Shown in pieces: positions 1 through 11,429 of a DNA stretch of 64,000 nt. The position numbers and the translations under genes are program-made. Position 1 is the stretch's first letter; each line of letters begins with the position of its first letter. The stretch comes from Riptortus pedestris (Eukaryota; Arthropoda; Insecta; Hemiptera; Alydidae): contig CM032232.1 in assembly GCA_019009955.1 (NCBI GenBank), forward strand, positions 51,409,501 to 51,473,500, read 5' to 3'. The notes beneath the pieces are model-generated. The model searched no databases and was not told the origin of the DNA. It was given only the letters and a program-made list of their open reading frames with translations.

Positions 1-447
1 ATGTTTGAATAAACTAATAGGCGTATTTCACTGTACAAAAACATATGTTACAATTGTAACACAATTGCAAATTTTTTGAATTTAAAGATATACTTTTGAC
101 AGAAATATTTGCGGAATCTTTGATAACTCTCGGATCTGTTAGAAACAGGCTTTATTGCTAAATTGAGAGTTTCTTTTATTATAAAAAATTAAGGCCGAAG
201 ATACAGAAAGCTCTCATTGGTAAACTCTGGTAATCATTACTTCACAAATATACGCTGCTTCCATTGATCCTAGGAATAAAATATTACTGTCATAAAATTA
301 ATTTCAATTTCTTCTTTTAAATAAAACTTTTTCTTTTATCGATGTTTCATGTTTTTTTTTAAAAAAAAAAAAAACTTGTTTTTATTTCTTTTGTGTATAA
401 TACTACAATTTATCAATAAAATTAAAAAATAATTGATTTTGTTTCAG

Positions 448-510
448 TTCATTGGTGTAATATTTGCCTGCTGCATGTCCCGATCTATTCGCAAATATGA
501 AACAGTTTAA
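448..510 (+). CDS. Tetraspanin, last coding exon (C-terminal end)
   Basis: A pyrimidine-rich acceptor ending in TTTCAG (442-447) is followed by an open frame that reads FIGVIFACCMSRSIRKYETV and stops at TAA (508-510). A hydrophobic end of the fourth membrane span with paired cysteines, followed by a short basic cytoplasmic tail ending in a Tyr-rich motif, is the standard C-terminus of tetraspanins. These are four-pass membrane proteins that organise receptor and adhesion microdomains; the juxtamembrane Cys pair is a usual palmitoylation site. The exon appears to start in phase 0. All upstream exons lie before the window, so the subtype cannot be named. The identification rests on about 20 residues, but length, position before a stop and the splice acceptor all agree. 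Confidence 0.72.
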   Translation, partial: FIGVIFACCMSRSIRKYETV

Positions 511-3500
511 ACCTTTGAAGTTTGTTCCCTCACTATATTTATATTATTATTTTACCAATGTTTATTCATGTTGATTGCAGTCAAATATCTATTTGCAATT
601 TTTATTATTGTACTTATATTTTATTGGGATTTTCCAAAAACGTTTTTAAGTGCATGGGTACATATTAATTGTAATGTCAATGTACCTGAATTGGTAAAAC
701 CCATGTTTATTTGCTGTAGTATGTTACATTCCCCAGTTCACTATTTTATCTATTATGACACATTTTTATGATGCTATGCCATGATATTGGTGTGTATTAC
801 TTATTAACAAGAATTAAACGAGATCCACCAAACCACTCTTTAAGTTTTATATCTAAATGTGGATTAATTCTAATGGCAATGCAAGGTTTGTAGGATCTTG
901 CTAAGTTCTTGGTGATGTCATTTTTACAAACGTAACTAAGGATATCTTTATATAGAGTTGTTTGTGGTCTTAATGTACTTAATATTTTATACTGAACTTT
1001 ATATTGTTTATCTTATCTTAAATCTTATTAAAATAATTGAGTAGTATTGTTGTATTGTCACCCTTGTAGTGCCGTTATAATATTTAGAGTAATGCATTGT
1101 CTGTCTTTCAAGTGCATTTTTCTCATGTATTAGTTACTTTGAATCTCTAAAAGAAGACTTATTTAAATTTTTAAGACTGTTAGGCTTGTCCTTTCTATCA
1201 TCATGACCCTATTTGTGTTCAAAAATTTACGCGCAAATTTAGAGTAGAACCGATCATAGTTTTGTTTGACTGTACATACTAGTTTCCAAAAATGTATATT
1301 CGATTCAGAAACCCCTCTCCTTTCTTGTAATTATTGTGCATTGTCTAGAGTAAAGAAGCACTTTTAATATCTATGCTTTCCAGAAACTTTATTAATAACA
1401 AAATATTTATTACCTGAGAAGGATTATTATATTAATGTTGTATAAATTAATATTCGAAAAGAACGGACTTTATTTGTTATTTACTGTTCTTTTCTCTATA
1501 TAAAAATAGTTTGCACTTATTAATTAATAAATGTTTGGTTTCTCCTCTATTATTAATTATATGGCTTTCATGACTATGTGTTGCCTTTGACGTATTTGCA
1601 ATTTTGATACAAATAAATATTGGTAATAAAATTTCCTCTCAAAGTTAAATGTTGTAGTTTACACTAAAATTATGACAACATTGTTTGCACCCTAGCTCTA
1701 TTAAAACTTTTGTAAGTGTTAGAAGAGGAATGATAAAAAAAAATGCTTTAAAAAGAAATTCTCCTTTTTTTCTTTTCTTTGTTATATGAACTATATACTC
1801 TTCTATAGAATCACAAGTCTTACTCTTAGTTTGTTATCTTAAGATATACATTTGCTAAGCCAGATGTTTTTCTTGGTGTTCTCTTTCAAAGACTTTGCCT
1901 TTGCGACTAACTCTCCAAATATATTATATACAAATTAAAATTGTAGGATTTATTTATTTTAACATGTGAGGCCTTCAATATTTTGTATTGTTAATTTTAT
2001 TCTTTGAACTCAGACAGAGAGAAGTGGGTTAATTATATATTGGAAATGATTGGGAGGGGGGTTAACTGAGAAAGGGACTGCTTTTGTAATGACTTTATAT
2101 ATAATAAAATAAATAAATGTTTAATGTAGGAAAAATTATTTTAAAACATATGCTTGAAATTTGTATTCGTAATATTGATACAGTATTCTTCCTTTTTGCC
2201 CTTTGTAGTCCCCCAAATACTGGGCCCCAATATTGTTCTTGTTGTTTATTTATTTAATATTATTTAGTCCCTGTTTCTACTGTTTAGTTTCACTTCAATT
2301 AGTCGTAAGTTGTTTGGTAAACAAATATGCTTCCATATATTGATTTATAAATTATCCAGCATTCTTTATGAAGCATTGGTTCTTTTAATGTGTTCTATTT
2401 TCATTAAACACTCGTGATTGTCTTAACTAATACACAATAAGTGTTGGGAGATTTGATTTATATATGTAAGTCTACAATTAGAGAATAACTTCAATCAATA
2501 TGATCTGTACTTCTTTCAAAATTAGATAAAACAAAAAAAATAAACTATCTCAAAACTAAGTTTGTCATTTTAAATCTTGTGTTTATTTTTGACAATTTAA
2601 TGGACAGGATAAATCTGTCAATTTAAATATTTGACTATTACTAGTATTTAGATTTATAAAAGTATTTTAATTAATATGTTATACGAATGTCTTGAAAAAA
2701 TTGTTTTACGTAATTTTATGTATAGTTTAGATGAACCTACAAAACAAAACAAAAAAAAAACAATATTTTGAAGTTGATCTTTCTTCCTTTGTCTTGAACT
2801 TAATATAAATCTTATAATTGTGAGCTTACAACAGTATTAGCAAAAGAGTTTTATTATATATTTAAAAACAACAACAAAAAAACCAACATTCATTCTCGAT
2901 AATCCCAAGCATATTATTCTACACTACTTAAAAACATTTTTGGTATTGGTCAATTCTTAATTTTAAACATTGCTTTCAAGATATGATTACATCTTTTGAA
3001 TTGATTAATTTCTTGGGAATACTAAAAATTCTCCCAACACTTAAGCATTTTACAATAGTTTTAACTTAATAAAATTTCAGTTAATTTGTATGTGAACTAG
3101 AGAATAGTTAAATATTTCTCCTAGTGGTTGTATTATTATTATAGGTCATGTGTGGTTGAAAGGCCAACAATTCTATTAATTTAAAGTATGCATTTTCCTT
3201 GCATAGTATGGTCTCTCTTTATACTTTTTGGCTGTGTTTTGTTTACTTTTGTATTGTTTTATTTATTTTTTGTATATATTTATATGATTTGATATAAATA
3301 TGCACAGTATTTTATAATGTTTTTTACTGTTTTTATATCTTTTATTTGTATATTTGTTGTTTTGTATTTTCTTAAATTTATACATAATCAAAAATATACC
3401 TAAAACCTTTTGTTATATATTTGTATCAATGTTGACAAAATACATTATATGAATGTACTTTTCATTTATGTTTATTTATTATATGTTGTAGCCCCTGATT

Positions 3501-3600
3501 TATATATCTCTTTAAAAATTCTAGTTACAATGAACTTCGTACATTGGTGGTAGAAATATGTTTTTATTCTATTATTTAACTGCAAGAACTAGAAGATAAG
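511..3600 (+). other. Tetraspanin 3' UTR and downstream intergenic DNA
   Basis: No further coding signal is seen. AT-rich sequence follows the tetraspanin stop. Candidate poly(A) signals AATAAA occur at 1526-1531, 1612-1617 and 1625-1630, so the 3' UTR may end shortly after any of these; the choice cannot be made from sequence. Short open frames here are AT-rich and have no recognisable protein features. Confidence 0.4.
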
Positions 3601-3759
3601 CCCTCTGTATTAGTGGGTTTTGTTGGAAGTTATTCTTCAATTTCAATTCAGCTTACAAAATCCTTGAGATGTTTCAAGTATTTAAGAAAATTGTTATTAG
3701 TCCCTTTCCCCTTGCTCAGCAATCTTATTTTCATATGCATTTGTTTATTTTTATATTTT

Positions 3760-5590
3760 AGGAGACGTTCCGTAAGGTTTGTACTCATGACACTATTTAA
3801 GAAAAATTTCCGCAAATATCCATTGATCCTAAATAGGAGATAACAAAAATGGGGTGGGATCAAAATTTTATATATGTATGTATACACACACACACACACA
3901 CATACTTGCCTTTTACCAATCTGGTGGTCACAATTTTTTTTTTTTTGGTTGTTATCTAAATTGATATGGAAAACTAAAGATCAAGTTTGTCAACATCAGG
4001 GGTGAGTAATCGAAAAATGTAATTTTTTCCATTGTTATGAGTGGGGTCAACAGATCATTATTATGTGAGATAAATGGAAACATGTTGTATGATGATGTCA
4101 TTAATTAAGATTTTATGGTCTTGGCTTGAACATTTTTATTTGATGTATAACATAGTCGATATTTAACCATTTCATTCAACACTAAAGATCTTGTTCTTTA
4201 GTGGCAGAAATCTGACCAGAAATAGGAGGGGGGGTTCAAAGAGTGGACTTATATTTATATAAGTATAAATATAAGTCTACAGTTATATATTTATAATTAT
4301 ATAAGTATAAATATAAGTCCAATATATTTCCGTTATTATGAGTCAGATCCAAGAATGCTATATATCCAATCATGTTAAACTTTTGATTATCTATAATTAT
4401 TGTTCTATACTTTTTCTCAGTAACTCAAACATTACAACACCGAATTAATTCATGTTCTCTTTTTATCAGTCTTCGGTAAACGTCCACTTCTACTCATCAG
4501 TTTTGGAACATAATAAGACATACTCATTAAAAAATGAGAGTTGACTCAATTCCACCTTAAAATTTTTAATGAAGGTGGTCTATGAAAATTTGGCTAAAAA
4601 TATTGTGCATTTACTACACTTTATTAATTTTATTGTACTTAGATATTTCAAATATAAAGATCCCTTTTATTACATTTCTAAAGGCCTAAGCAATTTCAGT
4701 AACTACACTACCATAGGAACTAGTTTCTCATTCCTAGCAGATTTCCCTCGAGGGAAATTAGTTATTGAGGTTGTAATGACGCGATTTTCAAAACATTTCT
4801 TTAAATGTCTATTGATCCTCACCAGGATACTATGAAAATGAGTTACATTAAATACTATATGTGTGTGTATATATGTTTTTTTAATCATTGCCAAACTCAT
4901 TATTTAAACGTTTTATGTAAAACTTAAGATAAAGTTTGCTAATCGCTGAAATCTGATGTGGGGGAGGGGAATTTTTACATATCTCTCTTATTATATAATG
5001 GATCGAAAAATTGTATTGGATCAATCTTATTGCAAATTTTATTTCCTATAAATGTTTTTATGCTTTTTTTTCTCTCTCTCTTTTGAATATTAACGGAGAT
5101 ATTTTTATTTTTAGTTTCCAGCCATATCAAACCCCCATTCCTACTTATCTCTTATTAACAATTAGCTGTTATATCATGAAACACTTTGATTGTAGCTTAA
5201 ACACCAAGGATTGTTTTTACCGGTAGAGGGGTTTAAAGTAGGAATAATTACAAATATCTTAGTTGTTGTGAGTCGGGTCAAAAACTTTTATACAACAAAT
5301 CTTGTTGAAAATTTAATTTTTTAATTATTGTTTTCTGTAACTCTAATATTAAATGAGTTATTTGTATTTTTTTGGTGTAAGCCTTTTCTAAACTTTTACT
5401 CATCCGATTTTTATGTTAAGTACTTTACTGAACATCTTCAAATGCGCTGCTAACATTTGAATACCTGTTAACAGAGGCTTCTCACTACTGGAAAAATAGA
5501 GAATAGATGGTGAGATGTGATCAGTGTCACATTTTAGCATGTGAGAAATCTCTTAGTTTATGCAGCACCTGCGCGGCAGACTTTGTGTAT
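3760..5590 (+). repeat. Old, degenerate R1 repeats (at least three joined copies)
   Basis: Diverged relatives of the R1 family at 14.3 kb and 60.5 kb. Recognisable blocks include an equivalent of the GATCCTACCCAGGAGATGAC motif near 3818 and 4815, the 5' palindrome GATTTCCCTCGAGGGAAATT near 4740, the G-rich tract and TTCGTTAACGGCTGAAATC block, and the 3' end with its TTTAGTTTATGCAGCACCTG block near 5555-5575. The short CA/TG or TA tract near 3885 sits where R1 carries its (TA)n. Copies appear end to end or nested and have many indels. Orientation is given with the R1 stem-loop end as 3'. Confidence 0.6.
4246..4320. repeat. AT-rich hairpin followed by partial tandem copy
   Basis: Positions 4246-4277 form a perfect 14-bp inverted repeat (GACTTATATTTATA and its complement) around a 4-nt loop. 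Its right half is repeated at 4298-4320. It lies within degenerate R1 sequence. Confidence 0.7.
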
Positions 5591-5721
5591 TTGTACAAAC
5601 ACAGTGTGACAGGCTTTGTGTGTATTGTACATACACAAATTTGAAGGAATCTTATTTTTGGCATCTCTTTTTATACTGACTACTTTAAATATGTAACACC
5701 AGATGTTTAGCCAATCAAACA

Positions 5722-6318
5722 TTTTTAAATGTACTCGTAGACTTCCACGGTCCTGGTCATTAATACTATTAAGGTCTTCGGGTCTTGACCGTGTCTTCAT
5801 ATTGGTTGCCAACGTTTCGCTAGACATGCTGCTAGCTTCCTCAGGGCTATCTCTGAGACTGAAGAGTTGTTAGTTCATCTCTGGTATATATTTGAGTCTT
5901 ATCCGGTTTCCTTGGGCGGAGTCTTCCCTTCCAGGTGTCTACGGATACTTGGTCCGGTGGTCGTTCATCGCCTATACCGTCGTTTTCGTTTCTTTTTGGA
6001 GGTCTCTGTGGAATTACCGGCTTCCAGAGTTTGCAAACTCTGGAAGCCGGTAATTCCACAGAGACCTCCAAAAAGAAACGAAAACGACGGTATAGGCGAT
6101 GAACGACCACCGGACCAAGTATCCGTAGACACCTGGAAGGGAAGACTCCGCCCAAGGAAACCGGATAAGACTCAAATATATACCAGAGATGAACTAACAA
6201 CTCTTCAGTCTCAGAGATAGCCCTGAGGAAGCTAGCAGCATGTCTAGCGAAACGTTGGCAACCAATATGAAGACACGGTCAAGACCCGAAGACCTTAATA
6301 GTATTAATTTTTAAATGT
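5722..6318. mobile_element. Palindromic (head-to-head) retroposon insertion with 11-bp target duplication
   Basis: Positions 5759-6308 form a palindrome of about 550 bp with no spacer, centred between 6033 and 6034 on TTTGCAAA. One arm extends further left (5733-5758). The whole is bounded by the direct repeat TTTTTAAATGT at 5722-5732 and 6308-6318, which reads as a target-site duplication. Each arm carries CCTGAGGA, a GCTAG/CTAGC hairpin, then GAAACG (right arm about 6221-6256), resembling the conserved core found in the terminal repeats of Penelope-like retroelements. Because of the symmetry both strands contain the same open frame of about 117 codons; it is not taken as a gene. A diverged relative with the same inverted arrangement is at 33756-34557. 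Confidence 0.75.
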
Positions 6319-9300
6319 GTTGAAACCCCTTCTTTTAGACATTTGGTTGGTTCTTTATCATTTTGCCAGCACACTAAAAAATAATGAAGGAAGGAAGGAA
6401 CATAAATTAACTATAATTTTATTTTAAGGTATATTTACAATTACAATAAGAAACAAAAAGATCTTACAGTATTGATGTATATTATGTTTAGTATACAGAC
6501 ATGTAAAGGTCATTAAATCATGGCAGTTAAATTTAATCATTTTAATAACTACAAATGTTTGAGCTCACAATGATATTACCGAATGAACACATTGTTTTAT
6601 TCCCTCATAATTACATTTATCGTAGAAACTAAAAGCATACTTTTCACACTACTTAAAAAAAATGGGTAGGCGATTGATAAAATAATCTACAAACTAAACG
6701 AAGTATTTATGTGTGTGCACTGAATCAGAAAAATAAATGCTAAATAATGCTTTCAATTGTCCATTCCATTTCAAATTAGATACACAGTGATGTCCACAGA
6801 TTTTGATAAAATTTATATAACTACTGTTATGGATTTGTCATCATATACATATTCTTTTTTCAATCTCAAGTTTTTTATTTTCAACATATGTTGTCAAATA
6901 CACAGGGAGAGCTGAACTTCTTTTCTTTTGAAATACAATATTATTTTCCAAACACCACATGTAGTATATACATTGTAAGTGGAGAACAAATTTAAATTAA
7001 AGCAGTTCCATAAAATAGGCCTATTTAATAGCTTGAAAAATTAATCAGTAAGTCAAGTTAGAACACTTTCCAGAGTGATAACCAAGAAACAGGCAGGGCT
7101 GTAATGAAATGAATGAACATAAGACAAGAATGATAGCAAGGATAGAGTCAAATATTCTACGGCCAGAAATGTTTAACCACAAGTGACATGAAAATAAATG
7201 CGATAAGTTAATTATAGTTACACAGAAAATCACTCTAACCATTTAAATCATGCTCAGTATTAGATAAACTAATTCCTAACCTAATGAAATCTGACAGAAA
7301 TAATCAATTTTTTCAGTAATATTATGTAGGTTTTGAATTCTAAGGTGGATTCAGCTGATTATTTTAAGGACTTTGTTGTCAGACTTTCTTATCTTTGGCT
7401 GATTCTCATACAATGAGCCTATTGAGCTACATTAATAAAGATAATGTAAGAATTAGTTGAGAACATTTGGAATTGATGTTTGCATATCAAGGAGACCAGG
7501 TACACAATTTATTGAAACTTTATTAGAAATACTATGTATTCCAAAATTATTTATGTCTTTAAGGTCCTTGTTAATCTGTGATTCATAAAAAATTATGACG
7601 ATTTTATTTGAAAAAAACAACAACAATGAACTTAATTATCTTGAAACAAGCTATTTCATCCAAACTATATTAAATATTCAAGTCAGAAACTACTTGATAA
7701 CTCAGTCCCACTAGATTTTTTCTTTGTTTTGTATCATTAAAAGTGGGAAATAAAGTAATCTTTTTATGGTCATGCGTTGGGTCCCTGAAATTTCCAGTCA
7801 TTATTTTTATGGGTAGATGCAGGGAATTATGGTAATATGCTCTTTACCCTATGGATTTTTTTTCTTCTTAAATCCTTATGAAAAGAATTGTAATAAAAGA
7901 AAAATTGTTTCAATAACCATCACCTAAAGGGGGGGGGACTATTTAAGTATTTACTATATCAACAAACCCCCCCCCCTTTTTTTGGTTGTCAAAAATATTT
8001 CCTGCCTGTTTTATAAGAATAAGAAAGTAGATACATTATTGTATAATAAAATGCCTCATTTGTAAAATACTAATAATGTTTGAAGTAGTGAATTTTTAAA
8101 AATGAAACGCAAAGGAACTCTTGAATATTGCCCAAAAAAATTGTACTTTCAAGTTTTAATGAATTCGATACTGAATGGTGAAATTACACCATGAGCAATA
8201 GCTGAAACAGAGATAACTTCTAACAAGATAGCAAGTTTGGCTAAAGATACCAAGTAGCCACAAGAACAAAAGTTTTTGTCGTCTCTTCTATCTAGAAAGA
8301 TCATTACTAAGACAGGTTCACTACTGTTGTAAAATATGCCAACTAATAATTGGCACTGATAAACGATGGGAATCAATGTCTTAGCTGATCCTTATAACTG
8401 CCACCATTTTCTATTAGTGTTGACCTTACCCAGGGGAAGGGTGGAAATTCTTTTGCCAATCTCCCCTTTATGGGGGAATTAGCCAACATGGTTTAAATTA
8501 AAATTTAATTGGATATTTGGTTTTGGATTAATAGAGTTCACCTTATCTCAAAATATTATATTTTATCTATCTTGAGATACATGGAAATCATATTTCCATT
8601 ATTCTAGGTCTTCATTCTTATTTATTAAAGTTTTCAATTTGTAAAAAATATATTTATGTTGTGTGTAATCATTAAAAACAATACTTTGTTTGTTTATTAA
8701 GACATACATTTTTTTTTTTTTTTAAACCTCTTCTTTTCATGGAGTAGCCATTATAGATGCTTTTAACAAGAGATGTAATGTAATTAAAAAATTAATTATT
8801 CGATCACTATTATCTTAAGAGATTAAAGAAAAAGAAAACCTATGACTAAATTTCTTAAATAACTATTAATTGTTTGAATTCATTTTAGATTAAAAAAAAA
8901 TTGTAAGAAAACTATTCACCAATGACCAAGGTACACAGTATATATACTCGTATACTAAATTATAGTCACATCTGGCTATAACTGTGATTGCTTCAAACAA
9001 AATACACACTCTCATCAACAGTTGAAAAATAGGGGTACTTTTAGAAAATATTTAAATCGGGGAAGATACCCAAATTTAACCATTAGACTTAAAACACAAT
9101 GTCATTTTTCTAGAACCTGTTAAGTAAACTGAAAAATACTTACATTCTTATATGAGAATCTGGGAGCCATCAGTAATATTTTATAGGGCTCCATTTAATA
9201 AATAGCAATAATGATTATAGTTAGATCATTGATTTTTAATAATTCCCAAGTGTTTTCCAGACTCAAGAGAGTGTATTCTTGAGAAAAATGAAAGCTCTAT

Positions 9301-9492
9301 GAATCACTTCTTTGTAGAAATAATCCTCAGCAAGAAATGCTCTTCCGAATCTTCTAACAGTCATTTTTCAAAATACAGCCCTTGAGTCAAGAATAATTTT
9401 GTCCCTGGTAGTTGTAATATTTTTTATCACTTGAATTGGGAATAATAAAATTCTTAGAAAGATGAAAGTAAAGAAAAATCTCTTTTATAATA
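6319..9492. other. Intergenic DNA without recognised genes
   Basis: AT-rich sequence with no coding frame that looks real. The only notable structure is a G9 run near 7929-7937 matched by a C10 run near 7965-7974 (see findings). Confidence 0.4.
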
Positions 9493-9625
9493 GGGGCTCA
9501 GGTCATCCATGTGAGTTAAGGTGTTTTTTGTCTTAATCTCACATGGTATACCTAGAGTGGCAAGTTCGATTCTCGCCTGGGCAATAGGAATTTATTTACT
9601 GACAAACTCATTAAATAATATCCTT
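9493..9625 (+). repeat. tRNA-derived SINE, 5' head present
   Basis: The head has tRNA-like internal promoter boxes: an A-box-like GTGAGTTAAGG near 9511 and a B box GTTCGATTC at 9564-9572. It is followed by the body common to all copies here (GGGCAATAGGAATTTATTTA, then a block ending in AAATAATATCCTT). The 3' part is lost at the hairpin that follows. This is transposable sequence, not a functional tRNA gene. Confidence 0.8.
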
Positions 9626-9632
9626 ATATATA

Positions 9633-9745
9633 TGTTGTTTTTTTGGAGTTTTGGTCAATGTTGGTGAAAAAATAAATATTCTCGGAATATGGACATAAAC
9701 TAAGATTTTTCTCACCAACATTGGCCAAAACTCCAAAAAACAACA
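9633..9745. repeat. Long imperfect hairpin
   Basis: A left arm beginning TGTTGTTTTTTTGGAGTTTT (9633 to about 9672) pairs with a right arm ending AAAACTCCAAAAAACAACA (about 9714-9745) with few mismatches, around a loop of about 40 nt. It lies between a truncated SINE and the (TA)n preceding R2, and may be a small fold-back element or the remnant of one. Confidence 0.65.
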
Positions 9746-9785
9746 AATCCATATACAAATATAACCTGGTCGAAAACAGCAGCAC

Positions 9786-9786
<1 letters not shown>

Positions 9787-9842
<56 letters not shown>
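9787..9842. repeat. (TA)n microsatellite
   Basis: An uninterrupted TA dinucleotide tract directly abutting the 5' end of R2. A second TA tract abuts the other end (about 11397-11421). Confidence 0.95.
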
Positions 9843-9843
<1 letters not shown>

Positions 9844-11400
9844 TAGCTCAGATACCCGGCTTCGCCCGGGAATTCATTTGAGGCTGAATGGTGATGGAAT
9901 TTTTTTGGTAAGGCTTTACTTTGCACAATATTTTGACATTTACCCGTCCCAGTGTTTAGGGTTAATACCCGTTGTTGCTATTTGTTATTAATAAAATTAT
10001 TTTTTTATGTAGTACTTCACTGTCCTGCATAATGTCATATTTCCCGTCTCCTGAGCATTATGCATAGATTTGAATTATTAAGGAGAAAATATTGACATAC
10101 ATTTGAATTAATTTTTTAAGGTGAGGTACCTGGTAGTTCATATTGAAAAGAAGTGTTGAGCAAATTTCTCTAAATAACAAAATAAACAACTTTTGTTATG
10201 TGCATATTTGCCGAAACCCCAATAGGAAATCATTATTATTAATTTCAGGCCTCCCTTATAACCCCCACTCCTGCCCGTCCCTAGAAATGTTAGTATGGCT
10301 TATTATAAGGAAGGCGTTAGTACTAATTCACATACCGAGTTTGGTTTAATTCGGTTGAGTCTTTAGTGCCAAATAAAATTGTGGACTCCCTCTTTAGTTT
10401 ATAGCGTATAACTCATTTATGCTTCGGTATACGACGATAGTGTATGTAAGAAAAGTTTCTCTAAATAACAAAATAAACAACTTTTGTTATAAGCATATTT
10501 GCCGAAACCCCAATAGGAAACGAAATATCACTATTTTTAATTTCAGGCCTCCCTTATAACCCCCACTCCTGCCCGTCCCTAGAAATGTTAGTATGGCTTA
10601 TTATAAGGAAGACGTTAGTGCTAACTCACATACCGAGTTTGGTTTAGTTCGGTTCAGTCTTTTGTGCCAAATAATATTGTGGACTCCCGCTATAATTTTT
10701 AGCGTATAACGCATTTACACTTCGGTATACGACGAAAGTGTATATAATAAAAGTTACTTTAAATAACAAAATAAACAACTTTTGTTATGTGCATATTTGC
10801 CGAAACCCCAATAGGAAATGAAATATCACTATTTTTAATTTCAGGCCTCCCTTACAACCCCCACTCCTGCTCGTCCCTAGAAATGTTAGTATGGCTTATT
10901 ATGAGGAAGACGTTGGTGCTAACTGACTTACCGAGTTTGGTATAGTTCGGTTCGGTCTTTTGTGCCAAATAAAATTGTTGCCTCCCGCTATAATTTTTAG
11001 CATATAACGCATTTATACTTCGGTATATGACGAAAGTGTATATGACAAAAGTTACTCTAAATAACAAAATAAATAACTTTTGTTATGTGCGTATTTGCCG
11101 AAAAACCAATAGGAAACGAAATATCGCTATTTTTTTATTTCTGGCCTCCTTTATAACCCCCACTCCAGTTTGCCTTAGAGAATATTAATATAGCCTAAAG
11201 TCTAAGTTGGGCTAGTAGTAATATACATACCAAGTTTCATAAAATTCGGTTCAGCCGTTTATGCGTGAAAAGGTAACAAACAAACAAACATACACAAAAG
11301 AAACAAAATGCAGTTATGGTGTCTATGACATGTGAAACGAAAAGTTATCGTGAAATTTCGCGAAAAAAATCAATGTACAGACAGAGGTTACAATTTTATA
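9843..11400 (+). mobile_element. Non-autonomous element R2 with internal 291-298-bp tandem repeat, inserted in (TA)n
   Basis: Begins CTAGCTCAGATACCCGGCTT, with a CCCGG...CCGGG hairpin, and ends ...TACAGACAGAGGTTACAATT against TA repeats. The interior holds four tandem units, marked by CTCTAAATAACAAAATAAAC at 10168, 10459, 10757 and 11055 (periods 291, 298, 298). Each unit ends in a variant of GTTCGGTTCAGTCTTTTGTG. The last unit passes into an AACAAACAAACA stretch like the 3' ends of many arthropod non-coding retroelements. No coding capacity is seen. The same terminal block reappears inverted at 63883-64000. Superfamily assignment is open. Confidence 0.7.
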
Positions 11401-11429
11401 TATATATATATATATATATAATATATCTT

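Noticed and set aside
5847..6220. Identical open frames of 117 codons on both strands
   Set aside because: They mirror each other because the region is a palindrome; no domain is recognised and the sequence is retroposon.
9493..9580. Possible tRNA gene (A and B boxes)
   Set aside because: The tRNA-like part is the head of a SINE found in several copies; the cloverleaf is not intact.
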